This document shows, piece after piece, positions 18,101 to 27,227 of a stretch of 64,000 bases of DNA. Both the position numbers and the translations under genes were made by a program. The notes beneath the pieces are model-generated. The model was not told the DNA's origin and did not search any database. It was given only the letters and a program-made list of their open reading frames with translations. Origin of the DNA: Sporosarcina sp. BP05 (GTDB taxonomy: Bacteria; Bacillota; Bacilli; Bacillales_A; Planococcaceae); NCBI RefSeq assembly GCF_014282005.1, contig NZ_JACFTD010000012.1, positions 1-64,000 on the forward strand. The letters are read 5' to 3'. Position 1 is the stretch's first letter; the number at the start of each line of letters is the position of its first letter.

Positions 18101-18402
18101 AGGGAAAGCGGAAGCGGCCGCCTAGACGCGACAGGCATAAGTTGGACCTGCGAAGCGGCGTTCTTTGCCGCATAGCTGGTTCCACTTATGACCCGAGCGT
18201 CTGGCCGCTGGAGCTAGACATCAAGGAAAAGCGGAAGCGGACTGACTAGGGAACGCAACCAAAGTACGCCGCTTCCTGCGGCAATGGCTGCATGACCTAC
18301 ATCCTGTAGGCCCGGCATAAGCTGGACCTGCGAAGCGGCGTTCTTTGCCGCATAGCTGGTTACACTTATGACCCGAGCGCCTGGCCGTTGGAGCTAGACA
18401 TC
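18101..18402 (+). repeat. Dispersed modular repeat family A, two tandem copies
   Basis: Two head-to-tail copies between the esterase gene and cshA, each ending GGAGCTAGACATC. In both, the central hairpin stem is GCGGC/GCCGC where other copies have GTGGC/GCCAC, a compensatory change. The second copy carries the extra GGAACGC module with CCTACATCCTGTAGG. Confidence 0.8.
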
Positions 18403-18433
18403 GACGAAAAGTGGAAGCTTCACGTACCCGTGG

Positions 18434-19126
18434 TCAGTCCTCTCTCATAAACCGCAGCACTTCATTGAACCAATTGTCACAGTCATCGCTGTAACAGATA
18501 TGATGCTTCCCAACAGGTGATTTTATGAATTCCTTTTTTTCGGAGCCAAGTTTTTTTAGTAAGTGTTCTGCGGTAGTAATTGGAACAATTCCGTCTTTCT
18601 CGCCCTGAACAATACATACAGGTGTTTTAATCAAACCATAATAAGGTTTGACGATGCTCACAATGCGTAAAAACTCGAACACGGCCCGCAGCGGCGTGTG
18701 CGTCATCTTGTACTCGTACAGATGATAAAATGAATTTGGTGGATATTTTGTCAGAAGCGGTTTTGCCAACATGATTCTCATTTCTTTCAGAAGAATGCGC
18801 GGACTTATATATTTTGCAGCCGCACTTAACAGGACAAGTTTATCGATTTTATACCGCAGCGAAAGATACATCGCAATCAGTCCACCCATCGAAAAGCCGA
18901 CCACGATTACACGGTCGACTTCTTTCTGTAGCCTTTTAAGTGCAAGTTCAGCTTCCATCAGCCAAGAATCAGCGGACCCTTTTTCAAGATTGAGCGTGAT
19001 GCCATGGCCCGGCAATGTCGGTATAGCTAACTGCCAGTTCGTTCTCACTTTCAGGAAATTCACAAGCGGTCGTACTTCTAGTGGACCGCCTGTAAAGCCG
19101 TGTATGAATAGCACGCCAGTTTTCAT
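18434..19126 (-). CDS. Alpha/beta hydrolase, carboxylesterase-like
   Basis: A 230-aa serine hydrolase close in size to the Geobacillus/Bacillus Est30-type carboxylesterase. The nucleophile elbow GFSMGG places Ser79; FIHGFTGGP near residue 8 forms the oxyanion region; QGEKDGIVP supplies the acid, and KHHICYSDDCDNW the His. It overlaps murF by 4 bp and so is probably co-transcribed. Natural substrate unknown. Confidence 0.85.
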   Translation of the reverse strand: MKTGVLFIHGFTGGPLEVRPLVNFLKVRTNWQLAIPTLPGHGITLNLEKGSADSWLMEAELALKRLQKEVDRVIVVGFSMGGLIAMYLSLRYKIDKLVLLSAAAKYISPRILLKEMRIMLAKPLLTKYPPNSFYHLYEYKMTHTPLRAVFEFLRIVSIVKPYYGLIKTPVCIVQGEKDGIVPITTAEHLLKKLGSEKKEFIKSPVGKHHICYSDDCDNWFNEVLRFMRED

Positions 19127-20508
19127 TTCCCGGCTCCTTTGCCCATCAGATCTTCTAGAATATGTTCCAGTGCCATTCCGCGCGACCCTTTTAATAAGAC
19201 AATTGAATCTTTACTTGTATATTCCCTGAGTGTGTCCACAATTGGCGTATAATCTTTTTCTGACCATAAAAGCCGCATTTCCATGCCGCCATTTTCCAAT
19301 TTATCATGTAGCCATTTCATTCGCGGCCCATATAGCAGAATGCCTTCTAGCTTCATATTAGAAAGTTCATCGGCTAGATTTTCATGATAAACCTGTTCTT
19401 CGTCACCCAGTTCTAACATATCAGCAAGTACAACCCATTTTTCTTTACGTAATCCTGTGTCCTCCATGAAAGCAAGCGCTGCACGCATTGATGTCGGTGC
19501 TGCATTATATGCGTCATTAATGAACAGGGCACCAGTATCGACACTAACCGGCTGCATACGCATATCCGTTAAGGACGCTTGGCGAAGTGATCCACGGATG
19601 TCATCGTCACTGATAGCTGCTTCATTCGCAATAAGAATCGCAGCCAATGCGTTTTTCACTTGATGTGCGCCGTATACAGGGATTGTGAATTCTCCGTCTA
19701 GTAAGCCCGTGACTGTAAAGCGACTTCCTTCATCGCCAGATTCAATCTTTTCGAGTGACAACAGCGTTTCTTTTTCGTAGCCAAATGAAACAGCTTGAAC
19801 AGCAGATAGCTGATCCACAAGTCCTTGCAGAAGCGGTTCATCGCCGTCATAAAACAGTTTTCCACCCTCTTGCAGTCCGTCGATTATTTCGAATTTTGCT
19901 TTGGCGATACCTGCACGTGATCCAAGATCCTGCATATGCGCTTCCCCGATATTCGTAATAACAGCAAAGTGCGGTTTCGCTAATTTCGATAAAAAGGAAA
20001 TTTCTCCGAACCCGCTCATACCCATTTCCAAGATTGCAAACTCGGTGTCTTCTTCAAGTGACAATATCGTGAGCGGTAATCCAAGTTCGTTATTATAATT
20101 GCCTTCCGTTTTTCGCACGTTAAAATATGGCGCCAAAACACTTGCAATTAAATCCTTTGTTGATGTTTTGCCATTCGAGCCTGTTATTCCAACGACTTTA
20201 CAATGAAGCATCCCTCGGTAAACACGTGCCATTTCCTGGAGCGCCAACTCGGGATCCTCGACAAAAATTAGCGGCAAATTTGCAGGTGGATTCGGTTCAT
20301 CTTTCATCCATAAAGATGCGACCGCGCCCTGTTTAATCGCTTGTTCCACATAAGCGTGACCGTTCACTTGTTCTCCACGAAAAGGAATAAATAAATCTCC
20401 AGCTGATGCAGTTCGCGAATCAATGGACACACCCGTTGCGAATATGTCTTCTAAATTTTGGCCGGCCGCTTGTATCCAATCAGCGATTTCGGTTAACTTC
20501 CGTTTCAC
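19123..20508 (-). CDS. murF: UDP-MurNAc-tripeptide--D-Ala-D-Ala ligase MurF
   Basis: A 461-aa Mur ligase that adds D-Ala-D-Ala to UDP-MurNAc-tripeptide in the cytoplasm. The ATP loop GITGSNGKTSTK is at residues 107-118, the substrate-binding NDAYNAAPTSMRAAL near 312-326, and VLADMLELG near 340. It lies 12 bp downstream of ddl, whose product is its substrate. Confidence 0.96.
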   Translation of the reverse strand: MKRKLTEIADWIQAAGQNLEDIFATGVSIDSRTASAGDLFIPFRGEQVNGHAYVEQAIKQGAVASLWMKDEPNPPANLPLIFVEDPELALQEMARVYRGMLHCKVVGITGSNGKTSTKDLIASVLAPYFNVRKTEGNYNNELGLPLTILSLEEDTEFAILEMGMSGFGEISFLSKLAKPHFAVITNIGEAHMQDLGSRAGIAKAKFEIIDGLQEGGKLFYDGDEPLLQGLVDQLSAVQAVSFGYEKETLLSLEKIESGDEGSRFTVTGLLDGEFTIPVYGAHQVKNALAAILIANEAAISDDDIRGSLRQASLTDMRMQPVSVDTGALFINDAYNAAPTSMRAALAFMEDTGLRKEKWVVLADMLELGDEEQVYHENLADELSNMKLEGILLYGPRMKWLHDKLENGGMEMRLLWSEKDYTPIVDTLREYTSKDSIVLLKGSRGMALEHILEDLMGKGAGK

Positions 20509-20520
20509 TTCAAATCACAC

Positions 20521-21591
20521 TCAATCCATCGTATATTGTAATGTTTGCTTTTCTGCATGTCGTTCTAGCGCAAGTTCGATTAGCCTGTTGATTAATTCAG
20601 GATACGCTACACCTGTTTTTTGCCACAATAGCGGGAACATGCTTGTAGGCGTGAAACCTGGCATTGTATTCACTTCATTGATCAGCACTTCGTTGTCCGC
20701 CGTAACAAAGAAGTCTGCACGGACAAGACCCGAACAGTCGAGCACTTTAAACGCACGGACAGCCATGTCTTCCATTGTCTTTTTAACTTCCTCAGTTACG
20801 GCTGCAGGAATGGCTAGCGTTGTGTTGCCATCTGTATATTTCGCTTCATAATCGTAAAATGCGGCGACAGGTTTGATTTCCCCCGACACTGAGCATAACG
20901 GTTCATCGTTGCCCATGACACTCATTTCGATTTCACGTGCAGTTACGCCTTGTTCAACGATGATTTTCCGGTCGAACTTCAGCGCTAGATCCACTGCTTC
21001 GATTAAACCTTCACGGTCCGTCGCCATGCTGATGCCCACACTGGAACCAAGATTCGCAGGTTTTACGAACATCGGCCAGCCGAGCTCAGCTTCCATTTTG
21101 TCGATTAACTGTTGTTTACCTTTAACCCATCCAGTACGGATAAAATGGACATAAGGTACTTGTTTCAATCCGGCTTGCGCAAATAATTGCTTCATCACGA
21201 CTTTGTCCATTCCTGCGGACGATGCAAGGACACCGTTACCAACGTACGGAACATTCATTACTTCAAAGAGCCCTTGAACCGTTCCATCTTCACCATTCGT
21301 TCCATGTAGAAGCGGGAAAACAACGTCCAAATCGCCTGTTTCTCCGTTCAAGAAATCATGGATACTATCCGGCTTATTGCTGCCATCTCCATCAAGACGA
21401 AGTTCTTCAATCGTTTTCGCAGGGCATTCAAGTGATTCCCCTTTTCGCCACTCACCATCATACGTTATATAAACTGGAACTACTTCGTATTTATCAAAGT
21501 CGACCGCTTGTGTTACTGCCCGTGCAGTCGACAACGATACTTCATGTTCCGCTGACTTTCCGCCGTAGACCAATCCTAGTTTTTTCTTCAT
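20521..21591 (-). CDS. ddl: D-alanine--D-alanine ligase
   Basis: A 356-aa ATP-grasp ligase making D-Ala-D-Ala. Motifs: GGKSAEHEVSLSTA near the N terminus, LLHGTNGEDGTVQG, VKPANLGSSVGIS and the C-terminal INEVNTMPGFTPTSMFP. The Tyr of the serine/Tyr/Lys triad region is in VPYVGNGV, typical of Y-type, vancomycin-sensitive ligases. Starts the ddl-murF-esterase unit. Confidence 0.96.
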   Translation of the reverse strand: MKKKLGLVYGGKSAEHEVSLSTARAVTQAVDFDKYEVVPVYITYDGEWRKGESLECPAKTIEELRLDGDGSNKPDSIHDFLNGETGDLDVVFPLLHGTNGEDGTVQGLFEVMNVPYVGNGVLASSAGMDKVVMKQLFAQAGLKQVPYVHFIRTGWVKGKQQLIDKMEAELGWPMFVKPANLGSSVGISMATDREGLIEAVDLALKFDRKIIVEQGVTAREIEMSVMGNDEPLCSVSGEIKPVAAFYDYEAKYTDGNTTLAIPAAVTEEVKKTMEDMAVRAFKVLDCSGLVRADFFVTADNEVLINEVNTMPGFTPTSMFPLLWQKTGVAYPELINRLIELALERHAEKQTLQYTMD

Positions 21592-21673
21592 ATTTTCCCC
21601 TCGCTATCTATTAGTTTCATTCCTTCAGTTTAACATGAACAGCTCACATTCATGATGATTTTATGTAAGTTAT

Positions 21674-21988
21674 TCAACCAAACAACTTAAGTCCCGTAAC
21701 TCCCGCAATGATGAAGGATAAAAACAGGAACTTTAGCGCACTTCGCTTTTCACGAAAAAAAACCATGCCAATTAGGACACTGCCCGCCGCACCGATTCCT
21801 GCCCAAACGGCATACCCTGTTCCGACGGGTAATTCTTTCATAGCAACTGACAATAAAAAGAAACTAAGTGCTGCTGTTAAAACAGTCAATGCAGTATATT
21901 TTTTATTTCGAAATCCTTCCGATAATTTCATCATAATGACAAATGCCACTTCGAAAAGCCCCGCAATGATTAAGATTATCCAAGACAT
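21674..21988 (-). CDS. SMR-family small multidrug/guanidinium exporter subunit
   Basis: A 104-aa, four-helix SMR protein with the essential membrane glutamate (Glu13 in AGLFEVAF) and the loop GTGYAVWAGIGAAG. It overlaps the next SMR gene by one base, so the two form a paired heterodimer like YkkC/YkkD. Whether it exports drugs or guanidinium cannot be read; no ykkC-type riboswitch was recognised upstream. Confidence 0.88.
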   Translation of the reverse strand: MSWIILIIAGLFEVAFVIMMKLSEGFRNKKYTALTVLTAALSFFLLSVAMKELPVGTGYAVWAGIGAAGSVLIGMVFFREKRSALKFLFLSFIIAGVTGLKLFG

Positions 21989-22320
21989 TATTCAGTCTCC
22001 CCCTGTCCATCAGCAAGTTTTAGTCCAATGATACCAACTAGCAGAAGGACTAGAAAAAACAGTTTGCCAACACTGACTCCTTCATTGAATAGGACAATAC
22101 CAACAATTGCTGTTCCAGCCGCACCTATCCCCGTAAAAATAGCATATGCAGTGCCAATGGGTATTGTCTCCATTGCTTTCGCGAACAGGAAAAAGCTAAC
22201 TATGATGAAAACCAGCGTTACTATTGAAGGGAGAAGGACCGTGAAGCCCTGCGCTTCTTTTAATCCAATCGCCCAAATGATTTCAGTCATGCCTGCGATC
22301 AGTAAATAAACCCACGCCAC
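21988..22320 (-). CDS. SMR-family exporter, partner subunit
   Basis: A 110-aa SMR protein with Glu13 (AGMTEIIW) and GTAYAIFTGIGAAG. It begins with GTG preceded by AGAGAGG at 9 nt. First gene of the two-gene unit. Paired SMR proteins usually insert with opposite topology; the different charge distribution of the two termini here is compatible with that. Confidence 0.88.
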   Translation of the reverse strand: MAWVYLLIAGMTEIIWAIGLKEAQGFTVLLPSIVTLVFIIVSFFLFAKAMETIPIGTAYAIFTGIGAAGTAIVGIVLFNEGVSVGKLFFLVLLLVGIIGLKLADGQGETE

Positions 22321-22592
22321 AAAGAAAATCCTCTCTCATAACAATGTTAATAGCCCATAATTTTAGCACGTTCATCTTTCTAGGGGCAACTTCACAGCAG
22401 TCAATGCGTCCAATATGAGGAAATGCATCCTTGACTCGGATGAGCTATACTTAAGAATGCTAGATTAGATGAAAATTGATTAGCTAAGTTCATTGGATAA
22501 TAATAAAAAAAGAAAACATCGGAACTCTTACTCCGTTATACTATTAAGTGTAGAAAGTAATCCTATTTTAGTGGAATTAAGGTGACTATATT

Positions 22593-23792
22593 ATGAAAAT
22601 ACCTAATAAACCCGCAGATCGTTTTGACTGGACACTCGCATTTATCCTGCTGCTATTTTTCCTCGTCAGCCTATTTGCAATTGCTTCTGCCCAGACGACC
22701 GGCCAATACAAGATAGACTCTATCCCGAAAAACTTCGTACCTTCGCAAATTCAATGGTACTTTATCGGATGTGTCATTATCGCCATCACGATGTTTTTAG
22801 AACCAGATCAATATAAAAAAGCAGCGTGGGTTATCTACGGTGGCGGTGTATTTATTTTAGCCTTGCTAATCATTCTTCCGGATAGCATGGATCTTGTGTC
22901 AAAAAGAAATGGTGCAAAAAGTTGGTTTCACCTTCCTGGGGTAGGAAGCATCCAGCCCGCTGAGTTCATGAAGACATTTTTCATCATCGGTATGGCACGT
23001 ATGATTACGGTACATCACGAAAAGTTTGCTAAGAAAACATTGAAGACCGACTTTTTTTTACTCGGGAAAATAATTGTTGTTCTGTTCTTGCCGTTGCTTT
23101 TCATCATGATGCAGACCGATCTTGGTACTGGACTTGTCTTCATAGCAATTACCGCAGCGTTCGTCGTTGTAGCAGGAATTACATGGCGAATAATTTTTCC
23201 AGTATTTATCGGGACTGCGACGATTGGAGCGACTTTACTGTGGATGACACTCTATGCGCAGGACTTCCTTCAAAACAAACTCGGTTTAAGACCATACATG
23301 TTTGAACGTATCTATTCATGGCTTGACCCTTATTCTTATTCTTCGAATGAAGGGCGTCATCTTATTACGTCACTCAATGCGATTGGTTCGGGCGAAGTTT
23401 TCGGGAAAGGATATAAAGGTCGCGAAGTGTACGTCGCAGAAAGCCATACCGATTTCATTTTTACGACAATTTCAGAAGACTGGGGTTTCATTGGCGCGAG
23501 TTTGGTTATTTGCTTGTACTTTTTCCTCATCTATCATTTAACGAAAATCACGCTTGAATTGAAAGATCCATTTAGTACGTATATATGCGCAGGTATTATT
23601 GCAATGATTACGTTCCACGTCTTTGAAAACATTGGAATGACGATTCAACTACTCCCGATTACAGGCATCCCACTGCCATTCATCAGTTATGGCGGTAGTT
23701 CACTGATGGGAAATATGCTCGCGATTGGATTGGTATTCAGTATGAAGTACCATCATAGGACGTATATGTTTAGTTCAGATGATGATAAATAA
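22593..23792 (+). CDS. rodA: RodA/FtsW/SpoVE family peptidoglycan polymerase
   Basis: A 399-aa SEDS protein with about ten membrane helices. SEDS signatures are clear: LPGVGSIQPAEFMK, MQTDLGTGLVF, and LPITGIPLPFISYGGSSL at the C terminus. The family polymerises lipid II glycan strands with a class B PBP. RodA is favoured over FtsW because of the isolated position and size, but the assignment between elongation and sporulation paralogues is inference. Monocistronic, with a bidirectional terminator after it. Confidence 0.87.
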   Translation: MKIPNKPADRFDWTLAFILLLFFLVSLFAIASAQTTGQYKIDSIPKNFVPSQIQWYFIGCVIIAITMFLEPDQYKKAAWVIYGGGVFILALLIILPDSMDLVSKRNGAKSWFHLPGVGSIQPAEFMKTFFIIGMARMITVHHEKFAKKTLKTDFFLLGKIIVVLFLPLLFIMMQTDLGTGLVFIAITAAFVVVAGITWRIIFPVFIGTATIGATLLWMTLYAQDFLQNKLGLRPYMFERIYSWLDPYSYSSNEGRHLITSLNAIGSGEVFGKGYKGREVYVAESHTDFIFTTISEDWGFIGASLVICLYFFLIYHLTKITLELKDPFSTYICAGIIAMITFHVFENIGMTIQLLPITGIPLPFISYGGSSLMGNMLAIGLVFSMKYHHRTYMFSSDDDK

Positions 23793-23834
23793 AGAAATAC
23801 GGCTGGTGCTTGGAGTTTCGACACCAACACAAGA

Positions 23835-23875
23835 CAAAAAAGCTTTGACGGGAAAATCCGTCGAAGCTTTTTTTG
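23835..23875 (+). terminator. Bidirectional terminator
   Basis: AAAAAAGCTTTGACGG-GAAAAT-CCGTCGAAGCTTTTTTTG serves rodA on the plus strand and the small gene on the minus strand. Confidence 0.9.
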
Positions 23876-23895
23876 TCTACATACTATTACTTTCT

Positions 23896-24036
23896 TTATT
23901 GAGATTGAATTTGTGGGGCTTGTGCAAGTGGCGCAAGGGCTTTCAGCATTTCCAGACGGGATTTCGTCATCGTAGCCGAAACACCCAACTTCGCCAAGTT
24001 GGAGATGATCGTTTTCAAATCAACTTCTTTAGCCAT
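23896..24036 (-). CDS. Conserved-looking 46-aa protein of unknown function
   Basis: A 46-residue soluble protein, MAKEVDLKTIISNL..., rich in Leu, Ala and Lys. It is probably helical, with a Pro/Gln tail (APLAQAPQIQSQ). The ATG is preceded by GAGGTG at 6 nt, and a strong terminator follows the stop within 25 bp, so it is a complete small transcription unit. It recalls the short Lmo0850-like Bacillales proteins ('...NLAKLGV..TKSRLE...'), but I am not certain of that match. Confidence 0.65.
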   Translation of the reverse strand: MAKEVDLKTIISNLAKLGVSATMTKSRLEMLKALAPLAQAPQIQSQ

Positions 24037-24115
24037 CGTTTCCACCTCGACCTTTCTATTAGTTCTAGACGAATACGCATCAGTAAAGTTTCGTTCCACG
24101 GATAAAGTTAATCTT

Positions 24116-24255
24116 CAATCAGAGGGGGAGTCTTTATCCCCCACTGATTGTTAGTTTAACCATTCGGGCTTTTACGGGCAGTTGATCCCCCACTTTTTCT
24201 TCTCGTGTCCTTAAAGAATTGAAGTGGGGGTCTTACTGCCCGTTAATGCGGGATA
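24116..24255 (-). repeat. Palindromic hairpin element, possibly an insertion-sequence end
   Basis: Two strong hairpins: CAATCAG-A-GGGGGA...TCCCCC-A-CTGATTG (24116-24150) and ACGGGCAGT...CCCCCACTT...AAGTGGGGG...ACTGCCCGT (24174-24243). No ORF accompanies them. Subterminal palindromes of this sort accompany IS200/IS605-type elements, so this could be a solo remnant; that is inference. Beyond it, 24256-24430 holds nothing I recognise. Confidence 0.5.
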
Positions 24256-24432
24256 AATGTTGTTCTATTTTGCTCATACTACAATCATACCACTCCTGTC
24301 CACTTTTTAATCTTTCATTATTGTTACAGTTGTTAACTTTTTGTAAATGTTTCATACATCAGTAGAGGTAATTTGATAAAAAATCTATTTTGGGGTGAGT
24401 TTTTGGGAAGAATGTCGATCTTTTTTGGTGGT

Positions 24433-24556
24433 GTTGTTTACTTTAGGGAGATTGTTGTTTTCTTTCCGCTTGTAGTTGTCTACTTCGAGCAATACGTCGT
24501 GAACTCGTAGTAGCGTCGTTTACTTTGTGCGATACGTTGTGAACTTACCACCTCCC
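24433..24556 (+). repeat. Array of six degenerate 21-bp repeats
   Basis: Units begin at 24433, 24454, 24475, 24496, 24515 and 24536, i.e. every 21 bp except one step of 19. Core: GTTGTTTACTTT-N2-GC-N2-TAC, with GTCGT and GTGAACT variants. It ends about 75 bp before the MFS start codon. The same unit recurs at 16051-16150. Confidence 0.7.
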
Positions 24557-24629
24557 CCCTTTTCATTGTCTGATTAGCACGCGGGGGGGTAGAATGAGTA
24601 TATTGATTTAGTCGAAAGTGGGTTTGAAT

Positions 24630-25805
24630 ATGAAAAGAGCAATCCTTCTACTTATGTCCGTACAATTTTTCGTTTATCTTGGATTCGGTATCATAATTCC
24701 GATTCTTCCTGAAGTTATCTTGCAGCAAGGATTATCCGAGGTGCATGTTGGTGGATTGTTGACTGTTTATGCACTTGCATCCTTCTTTACTGCGCCGCTG
24801 TGGGGGGCTTTGTCAGACCGAACCGGAAGAAAAAAACTCATTTTAATAGGACTTATTGGTTTCAGTCTTAGTTTCTTCCTATTTGCTTTGTTCATCGAGA
24901 ACTTACCGCTCTTATATGCGTCACGCGTTGTGGGGGGAGTATTCTCCGGTGCACTATATACCGCCGTTACTGGATTCGTTGCAGATATGACGGATGAAGA
25001 AAACCGCAATAAATATATGGGACTGCTTGGTATGTCGATTGGACTTGGTTTTATTTTCGGACCAGCAATCGGCGGTGTACTTGGTAATGTCAGTCTTCAA
25101 TTACCATTCATTGCTTCTGGTACTTTAACAGTACTTCTTATGATTTATGCGGGAATTATTTTGAAAGAACCGGAGCGACGGGGTGAGGCGAATAAACGTG
25201 CACTCCTTCCAAAAGGCGGAGCTATGCTTTGGCAATATCGTATTCGCTATCTATTTCTATTCTCGTTCATGGTGACATTTCTTCTTGCTGGGCTTGAATC
25301 GACGTTCCAGCTGTTCCAAATCTCAAAAATTGAGATCACACCACTTCAGCTCGGTTACTTGTTTATGGCTAGTGGCTTTGTCGATGCTGCGATTCAAGGC
25401 GGTGTCGTCCGTCGTGTGAAAAATGGAACGGAAACGAAATGGATTATCGGGGCACAGATTGTTACAGCACTCGGACTTTTCCTTATTCCATTTTCATCAA
25501 GTCTCTTCTGGGCTGGCTTTTCGTTAAGCGTCTTCACTGCTGGTAATGCACTTTCACGAACAGTACTCGTTTCATTAACAACAAAAGAATCTGGTGGAAA
25601 ATACGGTACGGCTGCCGGAATGACGTATTCCATGGACAATATGGGACGCATTATCGGTCCACTATTATTCACTTGGATTTTCACGCAAGAAGCCGGCAAT
25701 ATGTATTTCATTTCCGCGATTCTTGCAGTTCTATCCATTGCGCTAATCTTTGCGTTTAGGAAGTCTGCTAAATCGTTGCGAACTTTGGAGGCTGCTGCTG
25801 AATAA
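24630..25805 (+). CDS. MFS transporter, drug:H+ antiporter-like
   Basis: About 391 aa, twelve predicted helices. The MFS loop motif GALSDRTGRKKLI stands between TM2 and TM3, and motif C-like GPAIGGVLG in TM5 marks a DHA1-type exporter (NorA/Bmr/TetA relatives). The ATG at 24630 is used; an in-frame GTG at 24618 lacks a ribosome site, and the ATG's own (GTGGG) is weak. Substrate unknown. The upstream region carries the 21-bp repeat array. Confidence 0.82.
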   Translation: MKRAILLLMSVQFFVYLGFGIIIPILPEVILQQGLSEVHVGGLLTVYALASFFTAPLWGALSDRTGRKKLILIGLIGFSLSFFLFALFIENLPLLYASRVVGGVFSGALYTAVTGFVADMTDEENRNKYMGLLGMSIGLGFIFGPAIGGVLGNVSLQLPFIASGTLTVLLMIYAGIILKEPERRGEANKRALLPKGGAMLWQYRIRYLFLFSFMVTFLLAGLESTFQLFQISKIEITPLQLGYLFMASGFVDAAIQGGVVRRVKNGTETKWIIGAQIVTALGLFLIPFSSSLFWAGFSLSVFTAGNALSRTVLVSLTTKESGGKYGTAAGMTYSMDNMGRIIGPLLFTWIFTQEAGNMYFISAILAVLSIALIFAFRKSAKSLRTLEAAAE

Positions 25806-25818
25806 CTAGCAAGAACAT

Positions 25819-25859
25819 AAAAGGCAACCTCTCTAAAGTTGATGAGAGGTTGCCTTTAC
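25819..25859 (+). terminator. Bidirectional terminator between convergent MFS genes
   Basis: AAAGGCAACCTCTC-loop-GAGAGGTTGCCTTT, a perfect 14-bp stem with A and T runs on either side. Confidence 0.9.
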
Positions 25860-25888
25860 TATTTCACCTCAAGAAACGATGCAAATAA

Positions 25889-27187
25889 TTATTCTGAAAC
25901 AACCTCTGACTTCATCACTTTTAATTCCCCTAATTCCGGATGCGCTTTTCGCACGACAGATGGTCTTGCCAGGTATAAAACCGCGCCAATCAACAATAGA
26001 CTTGAACCGATAAGAATCCACTCCGCTGGGAATATATCGTATAAGAATCCGTAGATAACTACTCCAAGCGGCATAAGTGCCATTGCCATCGTCTCGAGTA
26101 TCGCAAAAACACGACCTTTATAATCATCATCAATCATTTTCTGCATCATTACTTGCATTGGTGTATTAACTATGATCATTGTTGCTCCAAAGCTAAACAT
26201 GATGAACACGTATAAGCCAAACATAAAGCCATATTGCATAGGTATTAAAAGTGGCAGCGCAACGCTTCCCATAATGACACCCATTCCAAGAATGCCTCGC
26301 TTTGACACGAGCAGTGGATACTTTACTTCTTTTCGCATCGATAAATAGATGGATAACAGCAGCATTCCCACCGCGAATGCACCTTCTGTTAATCCAAAAT
26401 GCGTAGAAACCATCTTCATTTTTTCAATAAGTATGAAGGAATAACCAACTAGGAATGCACCAAATAGGAAGTTGATGAACAAGGCAATCCAGATGAGCGT
26501 AATGAGAATCGGTTGTAGTTTTAAATAGGCTAACCCGGCTTTCATACTTTGTAACATCGATTCCTTCGGTTCCCCGACTATTACTTCTTTACGTTTCGCA
26601 AATAACTTGAAATTCATCGTTGATTCAAGGAAGACACCAATAATTGAAGCAATCATATACATTATGAGAAACACTGGCATCGAGACTGTTCCGTACAATA
26701 AACCACCTACCGCGGGGCTTCCGATTGACGCAAATGAAATAGACATCTGATTCAAAGACATCGCCTTTTGAATCCGTCCGTCATCAACGAGTCCCGTAAT
26801 AGAAGAACTGAACGTCACGCTCGAAAATGTTGATGTAATTGATAAAACAACTGTTGTCGTATAGATTGCAACTAGGGATAAACCTGAAGTCAGACTGACG
26901 AGCAAGAGCCCCCCTATCGCAAAAGTAGAAGCGATTTGTGCTGTAATAACGATTGTCTTTCTTGAATACTTATCTGCCGCATAGCCCGCGAAAGGCGCAA
27001 TAAGCGTCCTTGGTAACAGGCTACATATGAGGTTCATCGCAAAACTTGTCGCGGATCCAGTCACTTGTAAAATGTAAAAACTAATTGCAAAAGCGTACAC
27101 TTGTGAGCCGAATGAAGAAATAAGCTTGCTGATGGTGAATGTCCATAAGTGATATGTTGCTTTTTTAAGCTTTAAAACCTCTTCCAC
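25889..27187 (-). CDS. MFS transporter (MFS_3/efflux type), partner of XRE-TPR regulator
   Basis: About 432 aa, twelve helices, with AGYAADKYSRKTIVI as the TM2-3 loop motif; similar in outline to macrolide/siderophore-type MFS_3 exporters (e.g. YfiS, EntS-like). I use a GTG at 27187 because GGACGGGGTG lies 5 nt before it; a longer frame from an ATG at 27220 would start inside the operator. It is divergent from a helix-turn-helix regulator and its promoter carries the same palindrome as that gene. Substrate unknown. Confidence 0.82.
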   Translation of the reverse strand: MEEVLKLKKATYHLWTFTISKLISSFGSQVYAFAISFYILQVTGSATSFAMNLICSLLPRTLIAPFAGYAADKYSRKTIVITAQIASTFAIGGLLLVSLTSGLSLVAIYTTTVVLSITSTFSSVTFSSSITGLVDDGRIQKAMSLNQMSISFASIGSPAVGGLLYGTVSMPVFLIMYMIASIIGVFLESTMNFKLFAKRKEVIVGEPKESMLQSMKAGLAYLKLQPILITLIWIALFINFLFGAFLVGYSFILIEKMKMVSTHFGLTEGAFAVGMLLLSIYLSMRKEVKYPLLVSKRGILGMGVIMGSVALPLLIPMQYGFMFGLYVFIMFSFGATMIIVNTPMQVMMQKMIDDDYKGRVFAILETMAMALMPLGVVIYGFLYDIFPAEWILIGSSLLLIGAVLYLARPSVVRKAHPELGELKVMKSEVVSE

Positions 27188-27208
27188 GCAAACACCCCGT
27201 CCTGTAAT

Positions 27209-27225
27209 GTTTAATTTCATTAAAC
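27209..27225. promoter_or_regulatory. Operator palindrome 1 of the XRE-TPR/MFS locus
   Basis: GTTTAAT-TTC-ATTAAAC, arms perfectly inverted. It covers the expected transcription start of the MFS gene, just after its -10. Operator 2 lies 54 bp away centre to centre, about five helical turns. Confidence 0.75.
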
Positions 27226-27227
27226 AA

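Noticed and set aside
22321..22592. ykkC-type (guanidine) riboswitch before the SMR pair
   Set aside because: The upstream region lacks the conserved ACGR/CUAG-type core of ykkC RNA. Only a plain leader is visible, so guanidinium export is not claimed.
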